The notes below the pieces were generated by a model, which had not been told where the DNA came from, did no database searches, and was given only the letters and a program-made list of their open reading frames with translations. Positions 22,520 through 29,289 of a stretch of DNA of 31,621 nt are shown in pieces. This DNA comes from Deltaproteobacteria bacterium (lineage in GTDB: Bacteria > Chloroflexota > Dehalococcoidia > Dehalococcoidales > BS750m-G39), in assembly GCA_013202445.1 (NCBI GenBank), contig JABMRW010000105.1, forward strand, positions 1 to 31,621, in the 5' to 3' direction. A program made the translations under genes and the position numbers. Every line of letters starts with the position of its first letter. Position 1 is the stretch's first letter.

Positions 22520-22665
22520 CGTAAGCCCTTAAAGGGTGGGGAAAGGAAAGAGAGTATTAGAGGCGAATAAGGGGTGGGGAAAGAAGGTTATATAGGGGTG
22601 AAACCCCTGTAGGGCGGGAGGGTGGGAAGAAAAACACACTCTAAAAGTGGGGATGGGGTGAGGTT
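22520..22665. repeat. GC-rich intergenic repeat (family B, reverse)
   Basis: Sequence GGGGTGAAACCCCTGTAGGGC, then GGGAGGGTGGGAAGAAAAACA and a CACTCTAAAAGTGGGG block resemble family B pieces of the gaps at 3995-4060 and 28140-28200. No gene is visible in the gap 22295-22719; the open frame 22314-22532 is repeat sequence. Confidence 0.55.
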
Positions 22666-22681
22666 GCTTAACACTGCTCAG

Positions 22682-22710
22682 TTGAATAGCCAGCAGAGTA
22701 GTGTTAAAAT
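22682..22710 (+). promoter_or_regulatory. hisZ promoter (leaderless)
   Basis: TTGAAT (22682-22687) and TAAAAT (22705-22710) are 17 bases apart; TGT directly before the -10 makes an extended -10. Nine bases separate the -10 from the hisZ ATG at 22720, and no Shine-Dalgarno is present. Confidence 0.7.
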
Positions 22711-22719
22711 TTACCAACT

Positions 22720-23946
22720 ATGAAGACGCAGCGGTGCAAAGGGACGCGGGACCTGTCCCCCGGCGAGATGGCGGTCTTCCGCCTCATTGAGGGCACCTTC
22801 CGGGACGCCTGCCGCAAGTGGGGCTATGAAGAAGTCAGGACGCCGACCCTGGAGTACCTGCACCTGTTCACCTCGGTGGGCACGCTCACTCCGGGCATGC
22901 TGGGACGGGTATATTCCTTCCTGGACTGGGACGGCTGGAGCGGGGAAAGGGTGGTGCTCAGGCCTGACGGCACCATTCCCGTCGCCCGTCTTTATATAGA
23001 CAGCCTGGAGAAAGAGAAGCTGGCCAAGCTCTTCTACGTGGCTAATACCTTCATCTTCGAGGCCACCGGCGAAAAAACCAGAGAAAGATGGCAGTGCGGG
23101 GCGGAGATGATAGGAGTTAGCTCCCCCTCGGCTGACGTCGAGCTGGTAATGCTGGCGCTGGAGGTTCTGCAGAGGCTTCAGATTGACGGCGTTAAGCTCA
23201 AAATGTCCCACGCCGGTTTAATCAGGGCGCTGCTGGCACGGCTGGGGCTGAGCTCCGAAGAGCAGGCCAGGGTATTCGACCGCATTCTGGATGGCGATGG
23301 TAAGGAGCTGGCTGAGCTGGGACTTGACCGGACCAAGCTGGAAACCCTGTCCGCTCTGCTTGGGCTTAAAGGAAAATCGTCAACCTTCGTAAAGGGCTTA
23401 AAGGCGCTGTTAGCCCCCGATTTAGCCGGGCTCCAGCCCGGTATCGACGATCTGGTCAGCGTCGCCGAACTTTTGGAGTCTCTGGGCGCTGATTACCAGA
23501 TTGACCTGGCTTCGGTGAGGGACTTTGAGTACTACACCGGCGCCATCTTCCAGATTTTCCGGGGTAAAGATAAGATAGGCGGCGGCGGCCGCTATGACGC
23601 CCTTATCCCGCTGATGGGGGGCAGGGATACCCCCGCCTCGGGCGTTGCACTTTACCTTGACCGCCTCATGGGGCTGGTCAAGCCGGAGGCTCTGACTCAA
23701 GTAGAAGCCCCTAAAGTTCTGGTCAGGGCAAAACCGGAGGTATCCAAAGAGGGCTTTAGCCTGGTTGCCCGCCTGCACAAAGCCGGCTACAGGGCGGAGT
23801 TCAATCTGGGCGCTCAAAGCAGGGCTGACTTCGGCTGGACGCTTGATGTTCAGAGCCAGGCGCCCAAATTTATCTTAACTGACCGGGCTGAGAAGAAGTT
23901 TGAAGCCCGGACTATCAGCGAGGTTTTGAAGTTACTAGCGAAATAA
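22720..23946 (+). CDS. hisZ: ATP phosphoribosyltransferase regulatory subunit HisZ
   Basis: The 408-residue protein is a histidyl-tRNA synthetase relative: an N-terminal GTRDLSPGEMAVFRLIE motif, RPDGTIPVAR (motif 2 region), SVRDFEYYTGAIFQIF and GGGGRYDAL. The first position of the usual LVRGLDYY is altered here, and hisG follows directly, so it is HisZ (a regulatory subunit of ATP phosphoribosyltransferase) rather than HisS. It retains a C-terminal domain (about 325-408) like the anticodon-binding fold of HisRS; many short HisZ lack it. The stop TAA overlaps the proposed hisG ATA start. It is the first gene of the histidine group, from a leaderless promoter. Confidence 0.9.
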   Translation: MKTQRCKGTRDLSPGEMAVFRLIEGTFRDACRKWGYEEVRTPTLEYLHLFTSVGTLTPGMLGRVYSFLDWDGWSGERVVLRPDGTIPVARLYIDSLEKEKLAKLFYVANTFIFEATGEKTRERWQCGAEMIGVSSPSADVELVMLALEVLQRLQIDGVKLKMSHAGLIRALLARLGLSSEEQARVFDRILDGDGKELAELGLDRTKLETLSALLGLKGKSSTFVKGLKALLAPDLAGLQPGIDDLVSVAELLESLGADYQIDLASVRDFEYYTGAIFQIFRGKDKIGGGGRYDALIPLMGGRDTPASGVALYLDRLMGLVKPEALTQVEAPKVLVRAKPEVSKEGFSLVARLHKAGYRAEFNLGAQSRADFGWTLDVQSQAPKFILTDRAEKKFEARTISEVLKLLAK

Positions 23947-25358
23947 AAATAGCTTTACCTAAAGGCCGTCTCTTAGCAGAAACAGCCGCCCGTTTAAAAG
24001 AAGCGGGCTGGGGTCTTGACGGCTATAACGCCTCGGCGCGCCTTTACCGGGTTAAGTCCCGGAACTTCCCCCGGCTCTCGGCCAAGATGTTTCACGAACG
24101 GGACATCCCCATACAGGTGGCCATCGGCAACTACGACCTGGGCATCTGCGGCTCGGACTGGATTGAGGAGCTTATGGTCAAATACCCCAGCAGCGCCTTA
24201 ATGAAGGTAGGAAGCCTGGGATACGGCCAGAGCGCCCTGTATGTGGCCGTTAGCGCCGCTGAGGGGATATCTACGGTGGAGGCGGTGCGGCAAAGGTCCG
24301 GCGTTGTCCGTATCGCCAGCGAGTACCCCAACCTGGCCGAGCAATTTGCCCTTAACCTGCGGTTAAGGCGGTTCGGCGTTTTTCCTTTATGGGGGGCGGC
24401 GGAAGCCTATCCCCCGGAAAGCGCTGATTTGGCCCTGGTCTGCGGCACCAAAGAGGGGCTGGCTGACTGCGGGCTGGTGCCGCTAAGCCGGGTGCTGGGT
24501 GTTAGCGCCTGTCTGGTCGCCAACCGTAACAGCTGGGAATCCAAAGACATGAAAGAAGTGGTGGCTTCCATCTATGATGAGGCAATGTCCCAAGAAGCCG
24601 AATCGGAAATCGTCCAGCCATACTCAGGCCGGCGCCCCCGCAAATCTAAAATATTCCCCTCAGGCGCCGATGGCGATATAGTCCGCCTGGCTTTACCCGA
24701 CGGGCACCAGCAGTCGCCCACTTTTGACCTTTTGAGCAAAGCGGGCATTAGCCTTGACGACTACCCCTCCCCGACAGGGAATCGCCGCCCCGCCACCGAC
24801 CTCGCCGGCGTGGCCGTAAAGGTCATCAGGCCGCAGGACATGCCACTGCAGGTGGCCAGCGGCAACTTTGACCTGGCCGTTACCGGCCGGGACTGGTTAC
24901 GTGAGCACCTCTGCCAGTTTCCCACCAGCCCGGTGAAAGAGCTGGTCGACCTCAAGTCGGGCAGGGTCAGAATCGTGGCGGTGGTGAGTAATGATATGCC
25001 GGTAGCTGATGCCTCTGACCTGGCAAAGTTCAGCGCCGGGCGGACGGCGCCGCTAAGGGTGGCTTCGGAGTACATCAATATCGCCGATAAATATGCCCGG
25101 GACAACCACCTCGGCTCGTACCGGGTGGTGCCCACCTGGGGAGCCACCGAGGCATTTCTCCCCGAGGACGCTGACCTGCTCATTGAGAATACCGAGACCG
25201 GGGGGACTATAGCCCGCCACAACCTCAAGATTATTGACACTCTTTTCGAGTCGACCGCCTGCCTCATCGGCCGCCGCCGGCGGGTGACTAATGCTGTGAA
25301 GCGGGAACGGATAGACGCCATTATCCAGGCTCTGCAAACGGGGGTGAAGCTAAATTGA
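23943..25358 (+). CDS. hisG: ATP phosphoribosyltransferase, tandem HisG-HisG fusion with ATA start
   Basis: HisG joins ATP and PRPP in the first step of histidine synthesis. The open frame has no ATG, GTG or TTG after in-frame stops at 23889 and 23901 until ATG 24087, which would remove the conserved IALPKGRL start. The homology start is ATA 23943 (ATA AAA ATA GCT TTA CCT AAA GGC), whose A-T-A overlaps the hisZ TAA as ATAA. From there the product has 471 residues, about twice a short HisG. Residues 1-215 and 246-471 are two HisG-like modules: IASEYPNLAEQFA versus VASEYINIADKYA, and PLWGAAEAYPPESADL versus PTWGATEAFLPEDADL. The first keeps KGR (7-9) but has lost the PRPP loop (CGTKEGLADCGL, 167-178); the second has lost KGR (PDG) but keeps ENTETGGTIARHN (415-427). 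It overlaps hisD by TTGA. Confidence 0.88.
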   Translation: MKIALPKGRLLAETAARLKEAGWGLDGYNASARLYRVKSRNFPRLSAKMFHERDIPIQVAIGNYDLGICGSDWIEELMVKYPSSALMKVGSLGYGQSALYVAVSAAEGISTVEAVRQRSGVVRIASEYPNLAEQFALNLRLRRFGVFPLWGAAEAYPPESADLALVCGTKEGLADCGLVPLSRVLGVSACLVANRNSWESKDMKEVVASIYDEAMSQEAESEIVQPYSGRRPRKSKIFPSGADGDIVRLALPDGHQQSPTFDLLSKAGISLDDYPSPTGNRRPATDLAGVAVKVIRPQDMPLQVASGNFDLAVTGRDWLREHLCQFPTSPVKELVDLKSGRVRIVAVVSNDMPVADASDLAKFSAGRTAPLRVASEYINIADKYARDNHLGSYRVVPTWGATEAFLPEDADLLIENTETGGTIARHNLKIIDTLFESTACLIGRRRRVTNAVKRERIDAIIQALQTGVKLN

Positions 25359-26620
25359 AAATAATTGAAGGTTTCAAACTGGCAGAAGAGGTATTATCCC
25401 GGCGCACCTCTACCGAGTTTTACGATAATTCTCTGGAGCCGGAGGTCAGGCAGATAATTGACGAGGTGCGCGGCGGTGGAGACGCTGCCCTTTTCGGCTG
25501 CACCTTGAAGTTTGACCGGGTAAAGCTCAGCTCGCTGGAGGTAAGCCCAAAACAGCTAAAGGACGCCTACCGGCAGGTAGATAAAGAGCTGGTCTCAGCC
25601 CTCAAGCTGGCGGCGGACAGGATAGGCTCTTTCCACCGGAAGCAGAAAGACATGCTGGCTAAACCGGTCGCGGGTCAGTTAATACGCCCGCTGGAGCGCG
25701 TCGGCGTCTATGCCCCCGGCGGCACGGCTTCATATCCCTCTACGGTGCTGATGACGGCGGTACCGGCCAGGATAGCCGGTGTTAAAGAGGTCATACTGGC
25801 CACCCCGCCCCGCCCCGACGGTGCCGTTTCCCCGCCGACTCTGGTCGCCGCCGATATCGCCGGTGTTGACCGCATCTTCTCGGTGGGTGGGGCTCAGGCC
25901 ATCGCCGCCCTCGCCTTCGGCACCGAGTCCGTGCCCGCGGTGGACAAGATTTGCGGCCCCGGTAATATCTTCGTCGTCCTGGCCAAGAAGCTGGTATACG
26001 GCGTGGTTGATATTGACGGCCTTCCCGGCCCCAGCGAGGTAGTCATCATCGCCGATGAAACCGCCAACCCTGCTTACTGCGCCGCCGACCTTCTGGCCCA
26101 GGCGGAGCACGACCCGTTGGCCTCGGCCATCTTAATCACTGCCTCAAAGCGCCTGGCTGATGAAGTTAATCAAGAGGTGGAAAAGCAGTTAAAAGGCCTG
26201 GAACGCCGGGCTATCGCCGCCGAATCCCTGCAGAAACAGGGGGTAATAGCGGTGGTGGCTGATATTAACCAGGCGATAGAACTGGCCAACCTCTACGCCC
26301 CGGAGCACCTCTGCCTGATGGTAAAGGACGCCGATGCCATCGTCGGGCGGCTGACCAACGCCGGATGTATCGTTACCGGGGAAAGCGCCACCGTGGTGCT
26401 GGGCGATTATGTCTTCGGCCCCAGCCACGTGCTGCCAACCGGGGCTACCGCCCGCTTCGGCTCGCCGCTCAATGTGCTTGATTTCGTTAAATTTACCAGC
26501 CTGCTCAATGTCGATAAGGCCAGCCTGAAAAAATTGGGCAAGGCCGCTGCGGCTATCGCCAGGGCGGAAGGTTTCGAGGCTCACGCCCGCGCTGTGGAAA
26601 AGAGACTAAAGGCGGATTAG
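25355..26620 (+). CDS. hisD: Histidinol dehydrogenase
   Basis: HisD oxidises histidinol to histidine in two NAD-dependent steps with a zinc ion. The 421 residues have the family motifs: YAPGGTASYPSTVLM, GPGNIFVVLAKK and DGLPGPSEVVIIAD, AEHDP, and PEHLCLM with a zinc-binding His. The TTG at 25355 overlaps the hisG stop as TTGA and is preceded by GGGGTG about 8 bases upstream; the N-terminus MKIIEGFKLAEEVLSRR fits the family. hisC follows after 243 bases with its own promoter and attenuator, so the operon is split at that point. Confidence 0.95.
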   Translation: MKIIEGFKLAEEVLSRRTSTEFYDNSLEPEVRQIIDEVRGGGDAALFGCTLKFDRVKLSSLEVSPKQLKDAYRQVDKELVSALKLAADRIGSFHRKQKDMLAKPVAGQLIRPLERVGVYAPGGTASYPSTVLMTAVPARIAGVKEVILATPPRPDGAVSPPTLVAADIAGVDRIFSVGGAQAIAALAFGTESVPAVDKICGPGNIFVVLAKKLVYGVVDIDGLPGPSEVVIIADETANPAYCAADLLAQAEHDPLASAILITASKRLADEVNQEVEKQLKGLERRAIAAESLQKQGVIAVVADINQAIELANLYAPEHLCLMVKDADAIVGRLTNAGCIVTGESATVVLGDYVFGPSHVLPTGATARFGSPLNVLDFVKFTSLLNVDKASLKKLGKAAAAIARAEGFEAHARAVEKRLKAD

Positions 26621-26628
26621 CTGACTTA

Positions 26629-26657
26629 TTGACAATTTTTTCTCCTTATGTTAAAGT
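26629..26657 (+). promoter_or_regulatory. hisC leader promoter
   Basis: TTGACA (26629-26634) and TAAAGT (26652-26657) are 17 bases apart, with TGT before the -10 as an extended element. Predicted transcription start is near 26664, giving a 200-base leader before hisC. Confidence 0.65.
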
Positions 26658-26679
26658 GAGCCGAACAGGTAAGAGGGAG

Positions 26680-26754
26680 ATGTTAATTTACACTACCGCC
26701 CACTATTATTTTTACTACGTGTTTACCGGGCGCACCGGCACGCTTGGGGGGTAG
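26680..26754 (+). CDS. Aromatic-rich leader peptide of hisC attenuator
   Basis: This 24-codon open frame (ATG 26680, TAG 26752) has GAGGG (26673-26677) two bases before it, closer than usual. Residues 8-15 are HYYFYYVF; Tyr4, Tyr9, Tyr10, Tyr12 and Tyr13 with Phe11 and Phe15 make it very rich in aromatics, with one His at residue 8. Downstream of its stop is the terminator at 26808-26830. The arrangement is that of ribosome-mediated attenuation, in which stalling at scarce aminoacyl-tRNA codons stops terminator formation. It is too short for homology-based calling, so the case rests on composition and layout. Confidence 0.65.
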   Translation: MLIYTTAHYYFYYVFTGRTGTLGG

Positions 26755-26834
26755 TCTGGCGCAGATTTAGAAACTAAGCAGGAACCAAATAAGGAAAACA
26801 GAAAAAACCCTCCCAGGCGGAGGGAATTTTGTTT
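26746..26834 (+). terminator. Attenuator terminator and antiterminator arm before hisC
   Basis: The terminator is CCCTCC (26808-26813), loop CAGGC, GGAGGG (26819-26824), with AATTTTGTTT following. The competing arm GGGGGGT (26746-26752) can pair with ACCCTCC (26807-26813) and overlaps the leader-peptide stop codon. Upstream ACCGCCC (26695-26701) could pair with the same GGGGGGT arm with one mismatch, giving the classical 1:2, 2:3 and 3:4 alternatives. Confidence 0.65.
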
Positions 26835-26863
26835 CTATAGGACATAGAAAGGGAGATAAAGAG

Positions 26864-27967
26864 ATGTCTAAAGAGGGGATAGTAAAACTGATAAGGCCGG
26901 AACTGGTCAAATTCACTGGCTATGTCGCCAGCAAGTCGCCGGAAGAAGTGGCCGCCACGGCCAGGTTTCCGATAAACGGCGTCATCAAGCTGGATGCCAA
27001 CGAGAATCCGTACGGCTGCTCGCCAAAGGTAATGGAGGCACTGAGCAAGTATGATTCATTTAGTGTTTACCCTGACTCCGGCCAGAGGGAGCTCAGGAAA
27101 TTGCTTCAGGGCTATACCGGCGTCAGCGCCGAGCATATTGTCGCCAGCGGCGGCAGTGACCAGATGATAGGCCTTATTACGCAACTGTTTGTCGGCCCCG
27201 GCGACGAGGTGATAAACTGTCCGCCTACCTTTGATATGTTTCGTTTTGCGGTGGAACTGTGCAACGGCAGGGTGGTTGAGGTGCCCAGGGATGAAAACTA
27301 CTATGTTGATGTAGCTGCGGTCAAGAAGGCGATAACCAAAAAGACCAAGCTGATATTTCTGGCAAACCCCAATAACCCCACCGGCACCCCCACTCCCCAG
27401 ACGGATATACTGGAGTTACTGGATACCGGCGTGCCCGTGCTGGCCGATGAGGCTTACGTTGAGTTCAGCGGTGAGACCGTTACCCCGCTGGTAAAAGAGT
27501 ATAAGAACCTGATGGTGCTCAGGACATTCAGCAAGTGGGCGGGCTTGGCCAGTTTCAGGATTGGCTATGGTATCTTCCCTCCCGAGATTGCTAATTATAT
27601 ATTAAATATAAAGATGCCCTACAGCGTAAGCGCCGCTTCCCAGATTGCGGTAAGGGAGTCCCTGAAGGACCGTGACTTTTTGATGGAGAGGGTAAAGAAG
27701 ATAGTCGCCGAAAAAGACCGCTTGTTTGAAGAGCTTAAAAAGATAGAGTGGCTAGAGCCATTCCCTTCCAAAGCCAACTTCATCTTCTGCCAGGTGCTTA
27801 ACGGCACGGCCAAGCAGATATATGAGGGGCTGATGGACCGGAGTATAATAATCCGCTACGCCGAAACCAACCTGCTTAAGGACTTCATTCGAATTAGCGC
27901 GGGCAAACCGGAGCATACCGACATCCTGATTAAGGCAATCAGGGAGATAGAGGCAGAGAGAGCTTAA
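26864..27967 (+). CDS. hisC: Histidinol-phosphate aminotransferase
   Basis: HisC is a PLP-dependent class I/II transaminase that makes histidinol phosphate; some members also act on aromatic keto acids. The 367 residues have the N-terminal LDANENPYG, ANPNNPTGT (167-175), LADEAYVEF (193-201) and the PLP Lys224 in FSKWAGLASFRIGYG. The ATG at 26864 has GGGAG eight bases upstream. It sits between hisD and hisB, so the histidine role is secure, but the leader with a Tyr/Phe-rich peptide suggests that it also serves phenylalanine and tyrosine synthesis. Transcription depends on its own promoter and attenuator. Confidence 0.92.
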   Translation: MSKEGIVKLIRPELVKFTGYVASKSPEEVAATARFPINGVIKLDANENPYGCSPKVMEALSKYDSFSVYPDSGQRELRKLLQGYTGVSAEHIVASGGSDQMIGLITQLFVGPGDEVINCPPTFDMFRFAVELCNGRVVEVPRDENYYVDVAAVKKAITKKTKLIFLANPNNPTGTPTPQTDILELLDTGVPVLADEAYVEFSGETVTPLVKEYKNLMVLRTFSKWAGLASFRIGYGIFPPEIANYILNIKMPYSVSAASQIAVRESLKDRDFLMERVKKIVAEKDRLFEELKKIEWLEPFPSKANFIFCQVLNGTAKQIYEGLMDRSIIIRYAETNLLKDFIRISAGKPEHTDILIKAIREIEAERA

Positions 27968-27971
27968 ACTA

Positions 27972-28240
27972 TCACCCCACCCGTATTATATCTTTTCCCG
28001 CCCTCCACCCTTATATGGAAGGGTTTCGCCCCCCCTAAAGAGGGGAGAGATTGGCTCTCTTATCCCCCCTCCCCCATTGGGGGATGTTCCTCTTTTTCCC
28101 CATCAGGTGGGGGGATAAAGGGGCTGAAAAAGAATCTAATAGAGGTCTAACCTCTGTTGGGTGGGAGGGTGGGAAGTTCAACCAACGCCAAAAACTGGGC
28201 AATCCCCCCCATTTTATATCTTTACCCACCCGCCGCCCTT
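27972..28240. repeat. GC-rich intergenic repeat mosaic (family B)
   Basis: The hisC-hisB gap (372 bases) holds at least two copies of the TATATCTTTTCCCGCC type motif (near 27988 and 28214), an AGAGGTCTAACCTCT hairpin (28140-28154) and a CCAAAAACTGGGC block shared with 4036-4048 and 13606-13618. No gene is visible; 28051-28272 is low-complexity repeat sequence. Confidence 0.65.
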
Positions 28241-28247
28241 TAAGGAA

Positions 28248-28278
28248 AAGAGGGGGCTTTGCCCCCTCTTAAACACCC
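28248..28278 (+). repeat. Isolated hairpin 2 of family A
   Basis: AAGAGGGGGC (28248-28257) pairs perfectly with GCCCCCTCTT (28261-28270) across TTT, followed by AAACACCC as in the family A elements. Hairpin 1 and its TTG end are missing, so this is a partial element. Confidence 0.65.
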
Positions 28279-28339
28279 CCTTGGATTAGCCTCTTTTTTA
28301 TCCCTCTTTCATGTGTTAAACTACGGCAGGAGAATTACG

Positions 28340-28930
28340 ATGAAATCAAGGACGGCCAAAATCAAAAGAGAGACCAAGGAGACCAGGGTCAGCCTGGAGC
28401 TGGGTGTTGACGGCGCCGGCCAGGCCAAGATTAGCACCGGGATAAAGATGTTTGACCACCTCCTCTCCCAGCTGGCTCAGCACGGCCGCTTCAACCTGAT
28501 GATTTCGGCCAGTGGTGATGACGAGCATCACCTGATAGAGGATATTGGTATCTGCCTGGGCAAAGCACTGGCTGAGGCATTGGGAGATAAACGTGGCATT
28601 ATCCGCATGGCCGATGCCGCTGTGCCCATGGATGATGCCCTGGCGATGGTGGCGGTGGATATAAGCGGGAGGGGATATACGGTGCTGGAGCTGCCTTTTA
28701 CCGATAATGATATGGCCGGTTTCCCCACCGACCTCATCCGCCACTTCATTGAGTCTTTAGCTATTGAGGCCAGGCTTAACCTGCACGCCAGAATTATATA
28801 CGGCACCAACGACCATCACAAGGCGGAGGCTCTTTTTAAAGCGCTGGGCAGAGCACTGGATATGGCCACCGGTCTTGACAATCGTATTTCCGGTGAGCTT
28901 CCCAGCACCAAGGGGCGTTTGGAGGAATAA
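28340..28930 (+). CDS. hisB: Imidazoleglycerol-phosphate dehydratase
   Basis: HisB removes water from imidazoleglycerol phosphate. The 196 residues carry the duplicated metal-binding motifs DEHHLIEDIG and NDHHKAEALFKALGRA, plus GIKMFDHLLSQLAQHG. I use ATG 28340, with AGGAG seven bases upstream; the in-frame extension to 28259 is repeat-derived and would add 27 residues with no family match. It is a stand-alone dehydratase without the phosphatase domain found in Escherichia coli HisB. A small membrane protein gene follows by two bases. Confidence 0.95.
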   Translation: MKSRTAKIKRETKETRVSLELGVDGAGQAKISTGIKMFDHLLSQLAQHGRFNLMISASGDDEHHLIEDIGICLGKALAEALGDKRGIIRMADAAVPMDDALAMVAVDISGRGYTVLELPFTDNDMAGFPTDLIRHFIESLAIEARLNLHARIIYGTNDHHKAEALFKALGRALDMATGLDNRISGELPSTKGRLEE

Positions 28931-28932
28931 CG

Positions 28933-29280
28933 ATGGATATAGAAATTATAGGTATAATAATCCTGTTCCTTATCTTGTCGCTAGCGTCGTTGGTCTTCAT
29001 TCCCCGCTGGCTGACGAGGCGTGCCGCCCGCCAGGTAATCAAGATTTTCCGCAGGCAGAACGCCGTTGACAAATCGACCGCCCGGACAGTTGACGAGCTG
29101 GGGCTGAGACCTGCCGGGATGATGCAGAGGATGATGCGGACGCGTGACTATAAGCCGCAGGCCCTGACCATCCTGGTGCAGGCGGACATAGTAAAGATAA
29201 CCGGGGACGGCAGATACTATCTCTCCGAGGATAAGCTGGCCAATATAGGTTTGGAAAAGGGCGCTTCAATTTACCGTTAG
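28933..29280 (+). CDS. Small membrane protein with winged-helix-like tail
   Basis: I do not recognise this family. The 115-residue product has one N-terminal membrane helix (about residues 5-25, IIGIIILFLILSLASLVFIP), a basic stretch (RWLTRRAARQVIKIFRR), and a C-terminal part (about 50-115) with a helix-strand pattern ALTILVQADIVKITGDGRYY that resembles a winged-helix unit. GGAGG at the end of hisB lies seven bases before the ATG, and the hisB stop is two bases upstream, so the genes are coupled. Placement in the histidine operon does not prove a histidine role. It could be a membrane-tethered DNA-binding or protein-binding factor, but this is a guess. Confidence 0.75.
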   Translation: MDIEIIGIIILFLILSLASLVFIPRWLTRRAARQVIKIFRRQNAVDKSTARTVDELGLRPAGMMQRMMRTRDYKPQALTILVQADIVKITGDGRYYLSEDKLANIGLEKGASIYR

Positions 29281-29289
29281 GGCGGTTAT

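Noticed and set aside
22720..23946. Histidyl-tRNA synthetase (hisS) instead of hisZ
   Set aside because: The active-site motif is altered (SVRDFEYY) and hisG follows directly; HisZ is the better call, though the C-terminal domain is HisRS-like.
24087..25358. ATG 24087 as the hisG start
   Set aside because: It would delete the conserved IALPKGRL segment and 48 residues that match the HisG N-terminus.
26629..26863. T-box riboswitch in the hisC leader
   Set aside because: No TGGNACCGCG-type antiterminator motif or stem I signature could be found; the aromatic leader peptide explains the layout better.
28259..28339. Upstream extension of hisB
   Set aside because: The added 27 residues derive from the repeat region; AGGAG before ATG 28340 and family alignment support the shorter start.
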